Program-made: the position numbers and the translations under genes
From: Arthrobacter sp. Hiyo8
GTDB taxonomy: Bacteria; Actinomycetota; Actinomycetes; Actinomycetales; Micrococcaceae
Reading direction: 5' to 3'
Length of the DNA: 64,000 nt
NCBI GenBank assembly: GCA_001549895.1
Contig: AP014719.1
Span: forward strand, 806,001 to 870,000
Notes under the pieces: model-generated
The model's database searches: none
What the model was told of the DNA's origin: nothing
What the model saw: only the letters and a program-made list of their open reading frames with translations
Part shown: piece by piece, positions 1 through 10,246 of the stretch
Layout: every line of letters begins with the position of its first letter
Position numbering within the stretch: the stretch's first letter is position 1

Positions 1-777
1 TGCGTTCGGTCTCGATCTGCTCGGCGTTGTAGATACACGCCTTCTGCGTGTTCTCGAAGATTTTTGCCTTGTCCGCGAGGTAGGACTCGTAGGAGCCGTG
101 CCAGTCGACGTGGTCCTCGGCGACATTGAGGCAGACGCTCGCCACCGGGGAGAGCGACTCGATCCAGTGCAATTGGAAGCTGGAAAGCTCAACAGCGAAG
201 GCGTCGTACTCCACTGGGTCACGGAGTGCGTCCAGGATGGGCGTGCCTACATTCCCCACGGCGATTGCCTTGAGCCCCGCTGCCTGCAGCATCGCCTCGG
301 TCATGCCCACCGTGGTGGTCTTGCCGTTCGTACCCGTGATGGTGAGCCAGTCCGCCGTCTTGCGGCCCTGGCGTTCGCGCACCCGCCAAGCGAGTTCGAC
401 GTCGCCCACACCGGTACGTGGGCCCTTTTGGCAGCTGCCAGGAGGGACTGGTCCGGGCGCCAGCCCGGCGACGTCACGACGAGCTCGGCCTTTTCACCGT
501 CCACCCGGGGCAGCGTTTTGACTGCATCTTGGCCGAGGAGGACGTCGGCTGCGCCGACGATCTTCAAGGTGTCCGCCTGCGCGAGGGCCTTGGCGCTCGT
601 CGCCGCGTCGACAACCACCACGCGTGCGCCCAGTTCGATCAAGGTATCGGCGGCCGCGAATCCGGACACACCGATGCCGGTCACGACGACGCGGAGGCCC
701 TTCCAGTCGGAATCCCAACTGACGAGGTCCTTGAGCCGGTCATTGGCAGAAGGCTTGGTTTGAGGACTTGCGCTCAC
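1..777 (-). CDS. murD: UDP-N-acetylmuramoylalanine-D-glutamate ligase MurD (partial, one frameshift)
   Basis: Adds D-glutamate to UDP-MurNAc-L-Ala in the cytoplasmic stage of peptidoglycan synthesis. The N-terminal Rossmann region ([18 protein letters not shown]) is followed, after a break near 410, by the ATP-binding motif TGTNGKTTT and by the MurD segment [17 protein letters not shown]. The gene runs off the left edge, so the C-terminal domain is missing. At the break GTGTGGGCGAC should read GTGTGGGGCGAC (one G lost). I prefer the GTG at 777, whose GTGA overlaps the mraY stop like the other junctions here; an in-frame ATG at 792 is the alternative. It is the last visible gene of the dcw cluster. 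Confidence 0.95.
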
Positions 778-1883
778 AGCAGCACCACCCATTCAGCATA
801 GAAAATCCCAAGGCCTGCGGCCACGAATAGTCCACAAAGAATCCAGAATCGGACAACCACCGTGATTTCGGCCCAGCCCTTGAGTTCGAAATGATGCTGA
901 AGTGGGGCCATCTTGAAGACCCGCTTACCCTTGGTGACCTTGAAGTAGCCCACCTGGATGATGACCGACAGCGTGATGAGGACGAAGAGCCCGCCGATGA
1001 TGCCCAAAAGAAGTTCCGTGCGGGAGAGGATCGCAAAGCCGGCCACGGCACCGCCGATTGCCAGGGAACCGGTGTCGCCCATGAAGATCTTCGCCGGGGA
1101 CGTGTTCCACCAGAGGAAGCCCACTAACGCGGCACTGCAAATAGCTGCCAGCAGCGCCAGATCGAGCGGGTCGCGGACCGAATAGCAACCGCTGCCCGCC
1201 TCGCGGGGTGAACCGCATGCCTGGTTGTTCTGCCAGATTCCCATGAGTGTGTAGGCTCCGAAGACCATGATGGAGGCACCGGCCGCGAGGCCGTCCAATC
1301 CGTCCGTCAGGTTGACGCCGTTGGTTGCCGCAGTGACGATCAGGTTCGACCAGATGACGAACAGGATGGCTCCGAGGACGGTGCCCCCGAAGGCCAGGTT
1401 CAGCCAGGGAATGTCCCGCACAAGCGAAATATGCGTGGAGGCCGGCGTGATCCCCTGCGAGTCGGGGAAGTTCAGGACGAGCACTGCGAAGACAATGCCG
1501 ACAAAAGCTTGGAGAATCAGCTTCGCCTTGGCGTTGAGTCCGAGGCTGCGCTGCTTGGAAATCTTGATGAAATCGTCGAGGAAACCAACGAATCCCATAC
1601 CGACCATCAGGAACAACAAGAGCAGACCCGAGGCGGACGGGCCCGGTGATCGCGGGTTCATCATCCACATGATCAGGTGGGTCAACCCGTAGCTGATGAG
1701 CACCGCGGCCACCACGACTGTCCCGCCCATCGTGGGGGTACCACGCTTGGTGTGGTGGGAGGTGGGTCCATCGTCGCGGATGAACTGGCCGTATCCCTTG
1801 GTGACGAGGAACCGGATGAAGAGTGGCGTGCCAACCAGGGCCACCAGGAGGGCGACGCCCGCGCCGATCAACAGTGCAATCAC
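774..1883 (-). CDS. mraY: phospho-N-acetylmuramoyl-pentapeptide-transferase MraY
   Basis: Transfers phospho-MurNAc-pentapeptide to undecaprenyl phosphate, making lipid I at the inner face of the membrane. The frame is intact at 369 aa, the family length, with about ten hydrophobic segments. The conserved signatures are present: GQFIRDDGP and [12 protein letters not shown] near the N-terminus, TDGLDGLA in the middle and [12 protein letters not shown] in the second half, carrying the Mg-binding aspartates. The GTG start overlaps the murF stop by four bases. It is one of the few cluster genes with no frameshift. Confidence 0.98.
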   Translation of the reverse strand: MIALLIGAGVALLVALVGTPLFIRFLVTKGYGQFIRDDGPTSHHTKRGTPTMGGTVVVAAVLISYGLTHLIMWMMNPRSPGPSASGLLLLFLMVGMGFVGFLDDFIKISKQRSLGLNAKAKLILQAFVGIVFAVLVLNFPDSQGITPASTHISLVRDIPWLNLAFGGTVLGAILFVIWSNLIVTAATNGVNLTDGLDGLAAGASIMVFGAYTLMGIWQNNQACGSPREAGSGCYSVRDPLDLALLAAICSAALVGFLWWNTSPAKIFMGDTGSLAIGGAVAGFAILSRTELLLGIIGGLFVLITLSVIIQVGYFKVTKGKRVFKMAPLQHHFELKGWAEITVVVRFWILCGLFVAAGLGIFYAEWVVLL

Positions 1884-3369
1884 AGCAGCTCGTTCCCTTC
1901 ATTGGCGGCAGTTGCGGCCGCGGTGTTCGCACTCGTACCGGTCTGTGGAGGTAATGCTATCCGATCCCCCAAATGCCTTAGGCCGACCCCGTTCGAGGAC
2001 TTGAAAAGCACCAAGTCGCCCGGTTTGAGCTCAGCCTGCAGCAGTTCGTAGGCCTCGTCGGCAGTTTCGGTGAAGATGCACTCGTCGCCCCAGGAGCCTT
2101 CCTGGATCGCGGAAACATACAGCGCCCGGGCTTCCCGGCCAACCACCACGAGCCTGGAAATGTTCAAGCGGACCACTTGCGTACCCACAGCCGTGTGTTC
2201 GCGGATGGAATCTTCGCCGAGTTCCAACATCGCGCCAAGCACTGCCCACGTGCGGCGTCCCTGCCCGAGGTCGGCGAGGGTGCGCAATGCTGCGCGCATG
2301 GATTCCGGATTCGCGTTGTACGCGTCGTTGATGATGGTGACGCCGTCCGCGCGCTCAGTGCGTTCCATCCGCCACCGGCTGGCGGGCGACTGCTCGCTCA
2401 GCGACTCGGCGATCCCGGCCGCAGGGAGGCCAGCCGCGAACGCGGCGGCCGCAGCGGCAAGCAGGTTGGTGATGTGGTGCGCACCGATGAGCTTGCTGTG
2501 GACGGAATGGGGAGCCCCGCCGTCGGGCAGGAAGAGCTCGAATTCCGGGTGGCCGTTTTCGTCGATATCCGCGTTCCGGGCCTCGACTGCGGAGCCGGGA
2601 ATGCCGGTAGCGGTGGTTCCGAGCACTGTGGCCTGGGTGCGGGAGACCATGGCGGCGACCCGCGCGTCGTCGAGGTTGATGACGGCGGTTCCGTCCCGCC
2701 CAGCGCCTCTACGAGTTCGCCCTTGGCCTTCGCGATGTTCTCCACGCCACCAAACTCGCCGGCGTGGGCGGTGCCGACGCACAGAACGACGCCGATGTCC
2801 GGTTGGACCATCTCGGCGAGGTATTTGATGTGGCCAATCCCGGTTGCCCCCATTTCGATCACGAGGTAGCGGGTGCCCGCATCGGCTCCGAACACGGTCA
2901 GCGGCACGCCGACTTCACCGTTGTACGAACCCTGCGGAGCCACCGTGGCACCGGCCCGGGAAAGAATGCCCGCGAGCAGGTCCTTGGTGGTGGTCTTGCC
3001 CGCTGAGCCCGTGATGCCGATGACAGTGAAGGGCTCTCCCTGGGCCGCACGTGCGGCACGGATGCGGCGCACGGACTCCGCAGCCAGGGCACCCATGGCG
3101 ATCACGGCGTCATCGACGACGACGGCGGGGTATGGCCGGCCGTCGTCGTCGGAAACGTCGCGCTCGGTCAGCGCCAGGACAGCCCCGCGTTCAAAGGCGG
3201 CGCCCACATAGGCGTGGCCGTCGGCGTTCTCTCCGGGCTTGGCCACGTACAACGATCCAGCGGCCGCCTCACGGGAGTCGGTAACGACGGACGCCGGGAC
3301 AATGCCCGGGTCCGCTGCCAATCGGCCATGGGTAATATCGGCGATCTCCGCCGCAGTAAGTGCAATCAT
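1880..3369 (-). CDS. murF: UDP-N-acetylmuramoyl-tripeptide-D-alanyl-D-alanine ligase MurF (one frameshift)
   Basis: Joins D-Ala-D-Ala to the UDP-MurNAc tripeptide, completing the pentapeptide precursor. The N-terminal Mur ligase domain is followed by the ATP site [15 protein letters not shown] and by NEVG-type substrate-binding sequence ([14 protein letters not shown]). The C-terminal half contains [16 protein letters not shown], diagnostic of MurF. The frame breaks near 2698, where GGGCGGGACGG should carry one more G; on correction the protein is about 496 aa. It starts seven bases after the murE stop. Confidence 0.96.
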
Positions 3370-3375
3370 CTCGGT

Positions 3376-5010
3376 CTAGGACTCTATCCGCTCGTCCGTG
3401 GAAACCTTGAATCCCCTGGCTGTCAAGGCCGCCCGCAGTTCCACCCGGTCGTCGAGGGCGAGGTTGACGCCCTTCACTTCCTGCCACACCTCGTGGCCGC
3501 GGCCGGCGACCAGGATGGTGTCCTTCTCAGTGGCCAGTTCCACGGCTTGGCGGATGGCGACGTCCCGGGGCACGCTTCCACGATCTCGCAGTCAAGGTCT
3601 TCCGACTCGCGGGCGGCACGGGCCCCTGCGATGACTTCCGAACGGATCGCGGCAGCGTCTTCATCATGGGGATCGTCGTCGCTGACAATCACGACGTCGG
3701 CGAGCCGGGCGGCTATGGCGCCCATGGTCGGCCGCTTGCCCTGGTCGCGCTGTCCTGTGGCGCCGAATACGACGATCACGCGGGATCCGGGGGCCTGCGG
3801 GCGCACGGCCTTGAGGGCCCTCGCCAGTGCGTCCGGGTTGTGCGCGAAATCGACGACGGCAGCCGGGGCATCCGAAATCAGCTGCATCCGGCCGGGTACG
3901 GAAACGGTGAAGGGATCGTGCCCGTCGAGAGCCGCCTGCAGTGCCGACGGCTCGATGCCGGAGTCAAGCACCATAATGGTGGCCAGCGCCGCGTTGGCGA
4001 CGTTGAAGTCCCCTGGCAATCCTGTATGGACGCGCAGGACCGTTCCGTCGCGGTGGCGCAATTCGAAGTCCGTTCCAAGCCCGCGCGGCTTGGCCGACTC
4101 CACCGTCCAGTCGGCTCGGCCCCGGGGGTGGCCGACAGCGTGGTTACGGGAATTCCCGCCTCATCGGCCAGCTGGCGCCCCCACGGATCGTCCACGGTCA
4201 CTACGGCCCGCCGTGCGCGCGCGCTCGTGAACAGCTCCGCCTTGGTCCGGAAGTACTCGTCCATGCTTCCGTGGAGATCGAGGTGGTCCTGTGTCAGGTT
4301 GGTGAAGCCGGCAACGTCGAACGTCACCGAGTCGACCCTGTGGAACGACAGGGCATGGGAGGAGACCTCCATGGAAGCCGCTTCCAGCCCGCGTTCGCGC
4401 ATGAGGGCGAGCAAGGCATGGACATCCGTTGATTCCGGCGTGGTCAGCAGGCTCGGGATGGCCTCACCCCCCGCAAGAATTTCAATCGTCCCGATCAATC
4501 CCGGGTTCATGCCCAAGGCGCGGAGCAGGGAGTTGATGAAATACGTCGTCGTCGTCTTGCCGTTCGTACCGGTTACACCGAAAAGCGTCGGCGAAACCCC
4601 ATCCAGTGGTTGGCTTCGATAAACGAGGGCCGCGAGTGAACCGACGGCTGCGCGGGGATTGCCGACGATCAGAACGGGAACAGCAAGATCCTCAAGGGCC
4701 AATTGACGTGCGCCGTCCCCATCGGTCAAGACGGCCACGGCACCGGCTGCCACCGCTTGGCTGACAAAGTCGGCCCGTGGCGCGTGGCACCGGGCAGCGC
4801 CAGGTACAAGTCTCCCGGCTCCACGGTGCGCGAGTTGAGGGACACACCCGTCACCGACGTGGCGGCGGAGTCCGGCGGCAGCGCGATTCCGAGGGACGAG
4901 GCGACGGCTTCCAGGGGAACAGGCGCCACGACGGCTGGACGGAAGCCGGGTTTGTCGGTAGCCGGCGGATTCCCTGTAGGGATCGATACGGCATCATTCT
5001 GCTCTGACAA
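3376..5010 (-). CDS. murE: UDP-N-acetylmuramoyl-tripeptide synthetase MurE (three frameshifts)
   Basis: Adds the third amino acid (L-Lys in Arthrobacter-type walls, meso-DAP in many other Actinobacteria; the sequence alone does not settle which) to UDP-MurNAc-L-Ala-D-Glu. The pieces read in order: N-terminal domain ending in YLALPGATRHG, ATP site [15 protein letters not shown], the MEVSSHAL motif, then the C-terminal domain with VDFAHNPDALARAL and VAGRGHE. Breaks lie near 4775, 4115 and 3578, each explained by one lost G/C; the corrected length is about 545 aa. I chose the TTG at 5010 because GGAG sits six bases upstream; an in-frame ATG at 5076 has no such site. Confidence 0.93.
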
Positions 5011-5151
5011 GGTGGTCTCCGTTGGTACTCGTAAAACTGGCCGCACGGGAACCCTCTGGGCTCCCGCGAACGGCATGGTTGGATCGAAATGTGGCCGGAC
5101 AGATGCCCAACAAGCTTACTTGGCGAAACTGAACTACTTGCCGTGCTGGCC

Positions 5152-6944
5152 CTATTTGGCGTACTGGGGAACCGCGCCGGCGTGCCGGTGGACGGCGGGA
5201 CGTTGTAGGTACGCAGGACCTGGCCCATGACCGAGCGGAAAATCGGTCCTTGGGTGATGCCGTAAATGCTGCCCTTGGCCGCTGGAGGACGACCTCCACG
5301 ATGAAGCGCGGATTGTCCATCGGCGCCATGCCCACGATCGACGCGGTGTAGCCATCGAAGCCAGGGAGGCCATCTTCACGCGGTGCCTGGGACGTACCTG
5401 TCTTGGCGCCCACCCGGTATCCGTCGATGGCAGCATCTTTCACTTCGCCCATGGTGACGTTGCTCTCCAGGATGTCCCGCACTTGCTGCGCGGTTTCCTT
5501 GGTAACGACTTGCTGGGAATCCTTGGCAGGCACTTTCTCCTCGGCTCCGTCGGCTCCGACGTAGCCGTCGATCAGCCGCGGTTGCAGCATCACGCCGTCG
5601 TTGGCAATGCTTTGGTACGCCCGGACGGTCTGCAGCGTGGACTGTGAAACGCCTTGGCCGAACAGCACGGTGTACTGCTGGCGGTCATCCCATTGATCGG
5701 GCTTGGCCAGGATGCCTGAGGTTTCGGCGGGAAGGCCAATGTCCGGAGCTTGCCCGATACCGAAGCGGGTGAGGTAGTCGTAACGCTGTTGCTTGCTCAG
5801 GCGGCTGCCGATCATCACGGTACCTGTGTTCATCGAATATCCAAGGATGCCGGCAAGGGTCCTCTGCTCGGTTCCATGGTCGAACGCATCGGTAAAAGTC
5901 TGACCGTCGATGGTCAAAGCCGGCGGAATGGTGACAGTGTCCAGCGGGCTGGACTTTCCTTCATTGATCGCGGCCGACGCCGTGATCATCTTTTCCACCG
6001 AGCCAGGCTCGTAGGCAGCCGTCACTGACCGCACGCCGCGGTCCGCGGCCGCCACTTTGCCCGGGTCGTTGGGATCCGGGCATTCGTGTCCGCCATCGCA
6101 ATGAGGTTCCCGGTCTTGATGTCCTCGACGACGATCGATCCCCACTCGGCATTGAGCTGGTTGACCTGGGTCTGGATGGCCTGCTGCGCAAAGTACTGGA
6201 TGTCCGTGTTCAGCGTCAGCTTGACGTCTTTGCCGTTGACGGCCGGGTCAGCAGATCGGTTGCCACGGGGATACGGAGGCCGTCGGCGCCGATCTCAAAG
6301 ACGCGTTTGCCGTCTTTGCCGCGCAGGAGGTCGTCCTGGGTCTGCTCAAGTCCGGCTTGGCCCGTGGTGCCGTCCTTGAGGAAGCCGATAATGCCACCCG
6401 CGACGCTGCCGTTTGGATAGACGCGCTTGCTGATGCCCTCGGAGACGATACCGGGGATATGCAGTTGGGAAATCCGGTCTTCGAGATCGGGCTTCACTTC
6501 CTTGGCCACGATGTTGTATTTCTTGTCGCCGGTCACTGCCTGCGTTACCTGGTTGACGTCCATGCCCAGGGCGCTGGAAAGTTCTGCTATCCCTTGGGTC
6601 CTCGAGATCGTGTCGATGGCTTGGGTTTGCGTGTTGTAGCGCGAAAACTCAGAGGTGTTGGTGTTGACGGTCTGGTCGACCACGATGTTGTAGCGGATCA
6701 CGCTGCTGGCCAGCACGGTGCCGTTGGCGTCAAGGATCTTGCCGCGTTCGGCGGGCAGGACGGTGGTGGTCAGCCGGTTGTTGTAAGCAGCCTCGGCCAT
6801 TCCGCCGACGTCGAGTCCCTGGACCAGGAACAGCTTGCCCCCAACCACCAGCAACAACGTCAGCATGATTCCGAGGCCGAGGCGCAGGCGCTTCTTCGCC
6901 GCCGGCGTTCTCTTGTTCTTCGATTTGCCGGTTTTTTGCACCAC
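5152..6944 (-). CDS. ftsI: division-specific penicillin-binding protein 2/FtsI transpeptidase (four frameshifts)
   Basis: Septal peptidoglycan transpeptidase of the divisome. It has a short basic cytoplasmic tail, one membrane anchor (about residues 22-45, LGLGIMLTLLLVVGGKLFLV), a PBP dimerisation domain beginning RGKILDANG, and the transpeptidase domain with the serine motif EPGSVEKM, SMNTGTV for SxN, and KTGTSQAP for KTG. Frames break near 6243, 6079, 5287 and 5176, each one lost base. The corrected length is about 598 aa, ending VPQYAK. It follows the ftsL-like gene after 54 bases and belongs to the same minus-strand operon. Confidence 0.95.
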
Positions 6945-6998
6945 GTCGATTCCTTGCTGCTTGCCTTGCTGTTTACCTGAAATCAGGTCGGCTGGACG

Positions 6999-7664
6999 CT
7001 ACTGCCCGGGTACCTTCTGCTGTGGAGCGGGGACCGAACCACCGTGGAGATCCACAACCGGCGGCTTGGGTGCCGCAGGAGCCACGGGCGCCTGCGGTTT
7101 GGCCGGCGTGGAGTCGGCGGCCCCGTTGGGCTTGCGGCTGTCCAGTGAATCGTTCTTGGCGGGTGCCGAAGGTGTGACGCTCGACTGGCCTGCGACCGCA
7201 GGGGCAGCGATGACGGCACCGGGATTCTGTCCCTTGGTTGCCGGCGTGGCCTTTCCTGTGACTGTCAAGTTGTCCAGATCGATCTGTCCCGTGGCAGTGG
7301 AAGCTACCATTCCCAATTCTGCGGCCTTGGCGGCAAGATTCTGGGGAGCCTGGTAGTTCTGGACCTGCTGTGTCAGATCCTGGTTCTGCTTGTTCAGGGA
7401 CGCGGCGTCATTCCTGAGCTTCACAAGGTCGTATTGTGCCGTGGAAACGGAGATGTTGAGCACCAGGACAGTCAACAGGGCTGCCGCCAGCACGCCGAAG
7501 CAAAAGACGACGAACGGAGTCCGCCGTCGTCCGGGAACACTCTGTACAAGCGAGAGCGGCGTCCGCGCCTTCCGGGTCGTGTCGCGTTCCGGTCCCCGGG
7601 CGGGCAGGGCACGCGCGGTGTTCCCCACCGTGGTCGGCAGGATCTTCGCGGCAGCGGTGCTCAT
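6999..7664 (-). CDS. ftsL: FtsL-like divisome membrane protein
   Basis: Single-pass membrane protein of 221 aa in the ftsL position between rsmH and ftsI. A basic cytoplasmic part leads into one transmembrane helix (about 51-73, [20 protein letters not shown]), then a heptad-rich stretch ([20 protein letters not shown]) as in FtsL/DivIC coiled coils. A long Pro/Ala/Lys-rich tail of roughly 100 residues is common in actinobacterial homologues. Its ATG overlaps the rsmH stop by four bases. The assignment rests on position and architecture, since FtsL is poorly conserved. Confidence 0.82.
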   Translation of the reverse strand: MSTAAAKILPTTVGNTARALPARGPERDTTRKARTPLSLVQSVPGRRRTPFVVFCFGVLAAALLTVLVLNISVSTAQYDLVKLRNDAASLNKQNQDLTQQVQNYQAPQNLAAKAAELGMVASTATGQIDLDNLTVTGKATPATKGQNPGAVIAAPAVAGQSSVTPSAPAKNDSLDSRKPNGAADSTPAKPQAPVAPAAPKPPVVDLHGGSVPAPQQKVPGQ

Positions 7665-8659
7665 GCTGTTCTCCTCGCTTTGATGCGTTCCACGGCCCGC
7701 AGGCGGGCAGATGCCGCACGCGGGTTTTCGGCGATTTCTTCAGGTGTGGGCACTTCCGTGCCCTTGGTCAGGGTCTTGAATTCCGGTTTATGTTCTTCCA
7801 GCTCCACGGGGAAGCCGAGCGGGGCCGATGACTTGGACCGGGATTGGAAGACCGATTTGACGATCTTGTCCTCGAGTGAGTGGTACGACATCACTACTAC
7901 TCGTCCGCCCATTGCCGAGGCCGCGAGAGCGGCAGGCACTGCCCTCTCCAGGACGTCGAGTTCCTCGTTGACTTCAATCCGCAAGGCCTGGAAAGTCCGC
8001 TTTGCCGGATGCCCGCCGGACTTCGCAGCGGCCGCAGGAACAACTCCGCGGATCTGCTCGACGAGTTCACCGGTGGTGGCGAAGGGCTTGATCGCCCTCG
8101 CCGTGACGATGCGGTTTGCGATCCTGCCGGCGAACTTCTCTTCGCCCCACTTGCGGATAATCCGCACCAGGTCTTCTTCGGAATAGTTGTTGACGACGTC
8201 GGCAGCGGTCTGGCCGCGGCTCGTGTCCATCCGCATATCCAGCGGGGCGTCGTAGGAGTAGGCAAAGCCGCGCTCCCGCTCGTCCAATTGGAGGGAAGAC
8301 ACACCCAGATCCATGAGGATGCCGTGCACTTCCGGGATTCCGAGGTCTGCGATGACATCTTCGATTTCGTCGTAGACGGCATGTACCAGGTCGGTGCGGG
8401 CCGCGAAGGGTCGCAGGCGCTCACCGGCAAGGGCCAAGGCCTCTTCGTCCCGGTCTATCCCAACAAGATGCAGATCGGGGAACCGCTGGAGCATCGCTTC
8501 GGAGTGGCCACCCATTCCCAGCGTGGCGTCGATGACGACGGGCGTTTCGCCACGGTTGCGGGCGGCCTCAAAACCTGGTGCCAACAAATTGATGCACCGG
8601 TCCTTCAGGACCGGTACATGTCGCTCCGAGGTGGGTTTTGGCGCGTCTTGCTCCTCCAT
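7661..8659 (-). CDS. rsmH: 16S rRNA (cytosine-1402-N4)-methyltransferase RsmH
   Basis: Methylates N4 of C1402 in the ribosomal P site using S-adenosylmethionine. The 332-aa frame is intact and has the family signatures: [13 protein letters not shown] near the N-terminus, [14 protein letters not shown] for SAM binding, [20 protein letters not shown], and [14 protein letters not shown] near the C-terminus. It sits between mraZ and ftsL as in most bacterial dcw clusters, 179 bases after the mraZ stop. Confidence 0.98.
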   Translation of the reverse strand: MEEQDAPKPTSERHVPVLKDRCINLLAPGFEAARNRGETPVVIDATLGMGGHSEAMLQRFPDLHLVGIDRDEEALALAGERLRPFAARTDLVHAVYDEIEDVIADLGIPEVHGILMDLGVSSLQLDERERGFAYSYDAPLDMRMDTSRGQTAADVVNNYSEEDLVRIIRKWGEEKFAGRIANRIVTARAIKPFATTGELVEQIRGVVPAAAAKSGGHPAKRTFQALRIEVNEELDVLERAVPAALAASAMGGRVVVMSYHSLEDKIVKSVFQSRSKSSAPLGFPVELEEHKPEFKTLTKGTEVPTPEEIAENPRAASARLRAVERIKARRTA

Positions 8660-8838
8660 GCGGCCTCCTCAGAGCTGATTCGTTCGTCTGTCAGTCGGGC
8701 GGGTCGCTTCTTGAGCCGGATCCCCATCCGCGCCTATCGCAGCGTCCGCCTGGCTCCGGGGAAGGTGAGCCAGGAAAACTATGTGATGGGCGGCTGGAGA
8801 TCCCGTCCAAGAAGCATTGCTGCTTCCTGTCCCGGTTT

Positions 8839-9270
8839 CTAAATGAACCCGGGAAGGTTGTCGTCGTCGGTCTCCGAGAAGGCGGCTTCCTTCTCGGCCA
8901 GGTACTCATCCCAAGCCTGGGCATCCCAGATCTCCGCACGGGTTCCGGCGCCAATGACCGCCAATTCCCGCTCAAGACCTGCGTAGCTCCGGAGCGCCGG
9001 CGGAATCGTCACGCGCCCCTGCTTGTCAGGTACCTCGTCAGAGGCTCCGGACAGGAAAACCCGGATGTAGTCACGTGACTGCTTGGAGGAGATGGGGGCC
9101 TCCCGCATGGACTCGTGAATACGTTCGAATTCCCGCTGGCTGAAGACGTAGATGCAACGCTCCTGGCCCCTTGTGAGCACCAAGCCGTCAGCAAGTTCCT
9201 CGCGGAACTTGGCGGGAAGGATGATCCGGCCCTTTTCGTCCAGACGGGGAGAATGCGTGCCAAGAAACAC
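8839..9270 (-). CDS. mraZ: transcriptional regulator MraZ
   Basis: AbrB/SpoVT-type DNA-binding protein that heads the dcw operon and represses it in the bacteria studied. Two MraZ repeats are visible: [18 protein letters not shown] near the N-terminus and [18 protein letters not shown] in the second half. I use the GTG at 9270, giving [14 protein letters not shown] and 143 aa, the usual actinobacterial length; an open frame continues 51 bases upstream but is not family sequence. Three GTGG repeats lie 66-90 bases upstream. Confidence 0.96.
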   Translation of the reverse strand: MFLGTHSPRLDEKGRIILPAKFREELADGLVLTRGQERCIYVFSQREFERIHESMREAPISSKQSRDYIRVFLSGASDEVPDKQGRVTIPPALRSYAGLERELAVIGAGTRAEIWDAQAWDEYLAEKEAAFSETDDDNLPGFI

Positions 9271-9335
9271 TGGCCCACCGCCCCATCCGTAAAGGTGCCC
9301 GTACCTGCCCCACGCCGCCACTACCCTCTTACTTG

Positions 9336-9360
9336 CTCCACTTTACTCCACAAGCCCCAC
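9336..9360 (-). promoter_or_regulatory. probable MraZ operator (three GTGG repeats)
   Basis: Read on the minus strand the sequence contains GTGGGGCTT, GTGGAGTAAA and GTGGAGCAAG in tandem, so GTGG recurs every 9-10 bases, one helical turn. MraZ proteins of Escherichia coli and Mycoplasma bind tandem TGGG or GTGG-type repeats at this spacing upstream of their own gene. Location and periodicity fit; binding is inferred. Confidence 0.72.
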
Positions 9361-9539
9361 AGTCAACGCAATCCGGCGTGTTTCTGCCCCACATTCGAAT
9401 GCAGGAGCCTGAAAACGCGTGGATCTCAGGGGTGGTTGGTGGTGGAGGAGACTTTGCGGCGGCGCTGCAGGGAAGTGCATGACGGCGGCATGGGAGTCGC
9501 GCCTATGGGCTCGCTCGCGGTGCGAGCGCGGCGTTAAAT

Positions 9540-9570
9540 GCGAAAAGACCCGATATTCGGGTCTTTTCGC
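9540..9570 (-). terminator. intrinsic terminator of the DUF3040 gene
   Basis: A perfect 14-bp inverted repeat, GCGAAAAGACCCGA / TCGGGTCTTTTCGC, with a three-base loop. It has A/T-rich ends on both strands and could also stop readthrough in the other direction. Confidence 0.8.
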
Positions 9571-9645
9571 AATCAGGCCGGAGCCTGGTGGTGCAATGTG
9601 GAGGACTCGGCTTCCGAGTGGAGGCCAAGCCCCTTGGTGGAGCGC

Positions 9646-10011
9646 TCAGCTCTCCTCGCCGCGGCGGCGCTCGTCCCAGCGTTCTTCGAGGTTGCTCATG
9701 AACGAGTTCTTCGACTTGCCCGGCTTGGCGCTCTTCGACTTCCCGCCGGCTGCCCTTCTCAGGGTGGCAAAGTAGACGCCGGCGCCCATCACGATGAAGC
9801 CCAGCACGCCAAGGAAGATGTTCTGCAAGGACACACCTACCAACAACAAGAGAATTCCGGCGATAGTGCCTAGAACGCCAATAACGATGTGCCTGGTCGA
9901 CCATGAACGAATGGGGTCAGAGCCCATTGAATTGGCAAACTTCGGATCGTCCTCATGCAGTTGCTTCTCGAGTTGCTCGAGGAGCTTCTGTTCGTGCTCC
10001 GATAGGGGCAT
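9646..10011 (-). CDS. DUF3040 membrane protein
   Basis: A 121-aa protein of the DUF3040 family, widespread in Actinobacteria and usually encoded near mraZ. The N-terminus MPLSEHEQKLLEQLEKQL is the family hallmark. It is followed by two adjacent transmembrane helices (about 43-60 and 63-82) and a Lys/Ser/Arg-rich tail. No catalytic motif is visible and the function is unknown. It is transcribed with the same polarity as mraZ but is separated from it by a terminator. Confidence 0.85.
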   Translation of the reverse strand: MPLSEHEQKLLEQLEKQLHEDDPKFANSMGSDPIRSWSTRHIVIGVLGTIAGILLLLVGVSLQNIFLGVLGFIVMGAGVYFATLRRAAGGKSKSAKPGKSKNSFMSNLEERWDERRRGEES

Positions 10012-10246
10012 CGCGACCTCCTTTAGTCGGCCAGCGTCTGGATACGCCGCGGCCGTTGCCTCTGTTCCCTTGAACGGACGAACCCAAAAAAGGGTTCCCG
10101 AAGACCGGGTCTTGTGAACACGGTCTCACGGAACAGACGCAACATGGCAATTTATCCAGACGGTCTAAATCTGTGTATCTCTAGGATAGTTTGTTGGCCG
10201 CTGTTCTGAAAGACACGCCGGAGGGCACTCGTGGGCCCTTCGAAGC

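Larger units (their letters stand above)
9271..9645. other. dcw promoter region and spacer
   Basis: This 375-base gap holds the upstream region of mraZ with its GTGG repeats (9336-9360) and the terminator hairpin (9540-9570) belonging to the DUF3040 gene. I see no convincing coding sequence in the rest of it. Confidence 0.6.

Noticed and set aside
1..5010. Decayed murD, murF and murE as true pseudogenes
   Set aside because: These are single-copy essential genes, all broken by one-base losses in G/C runs, the pattern seen throughout the window; sequencing error explains it better.
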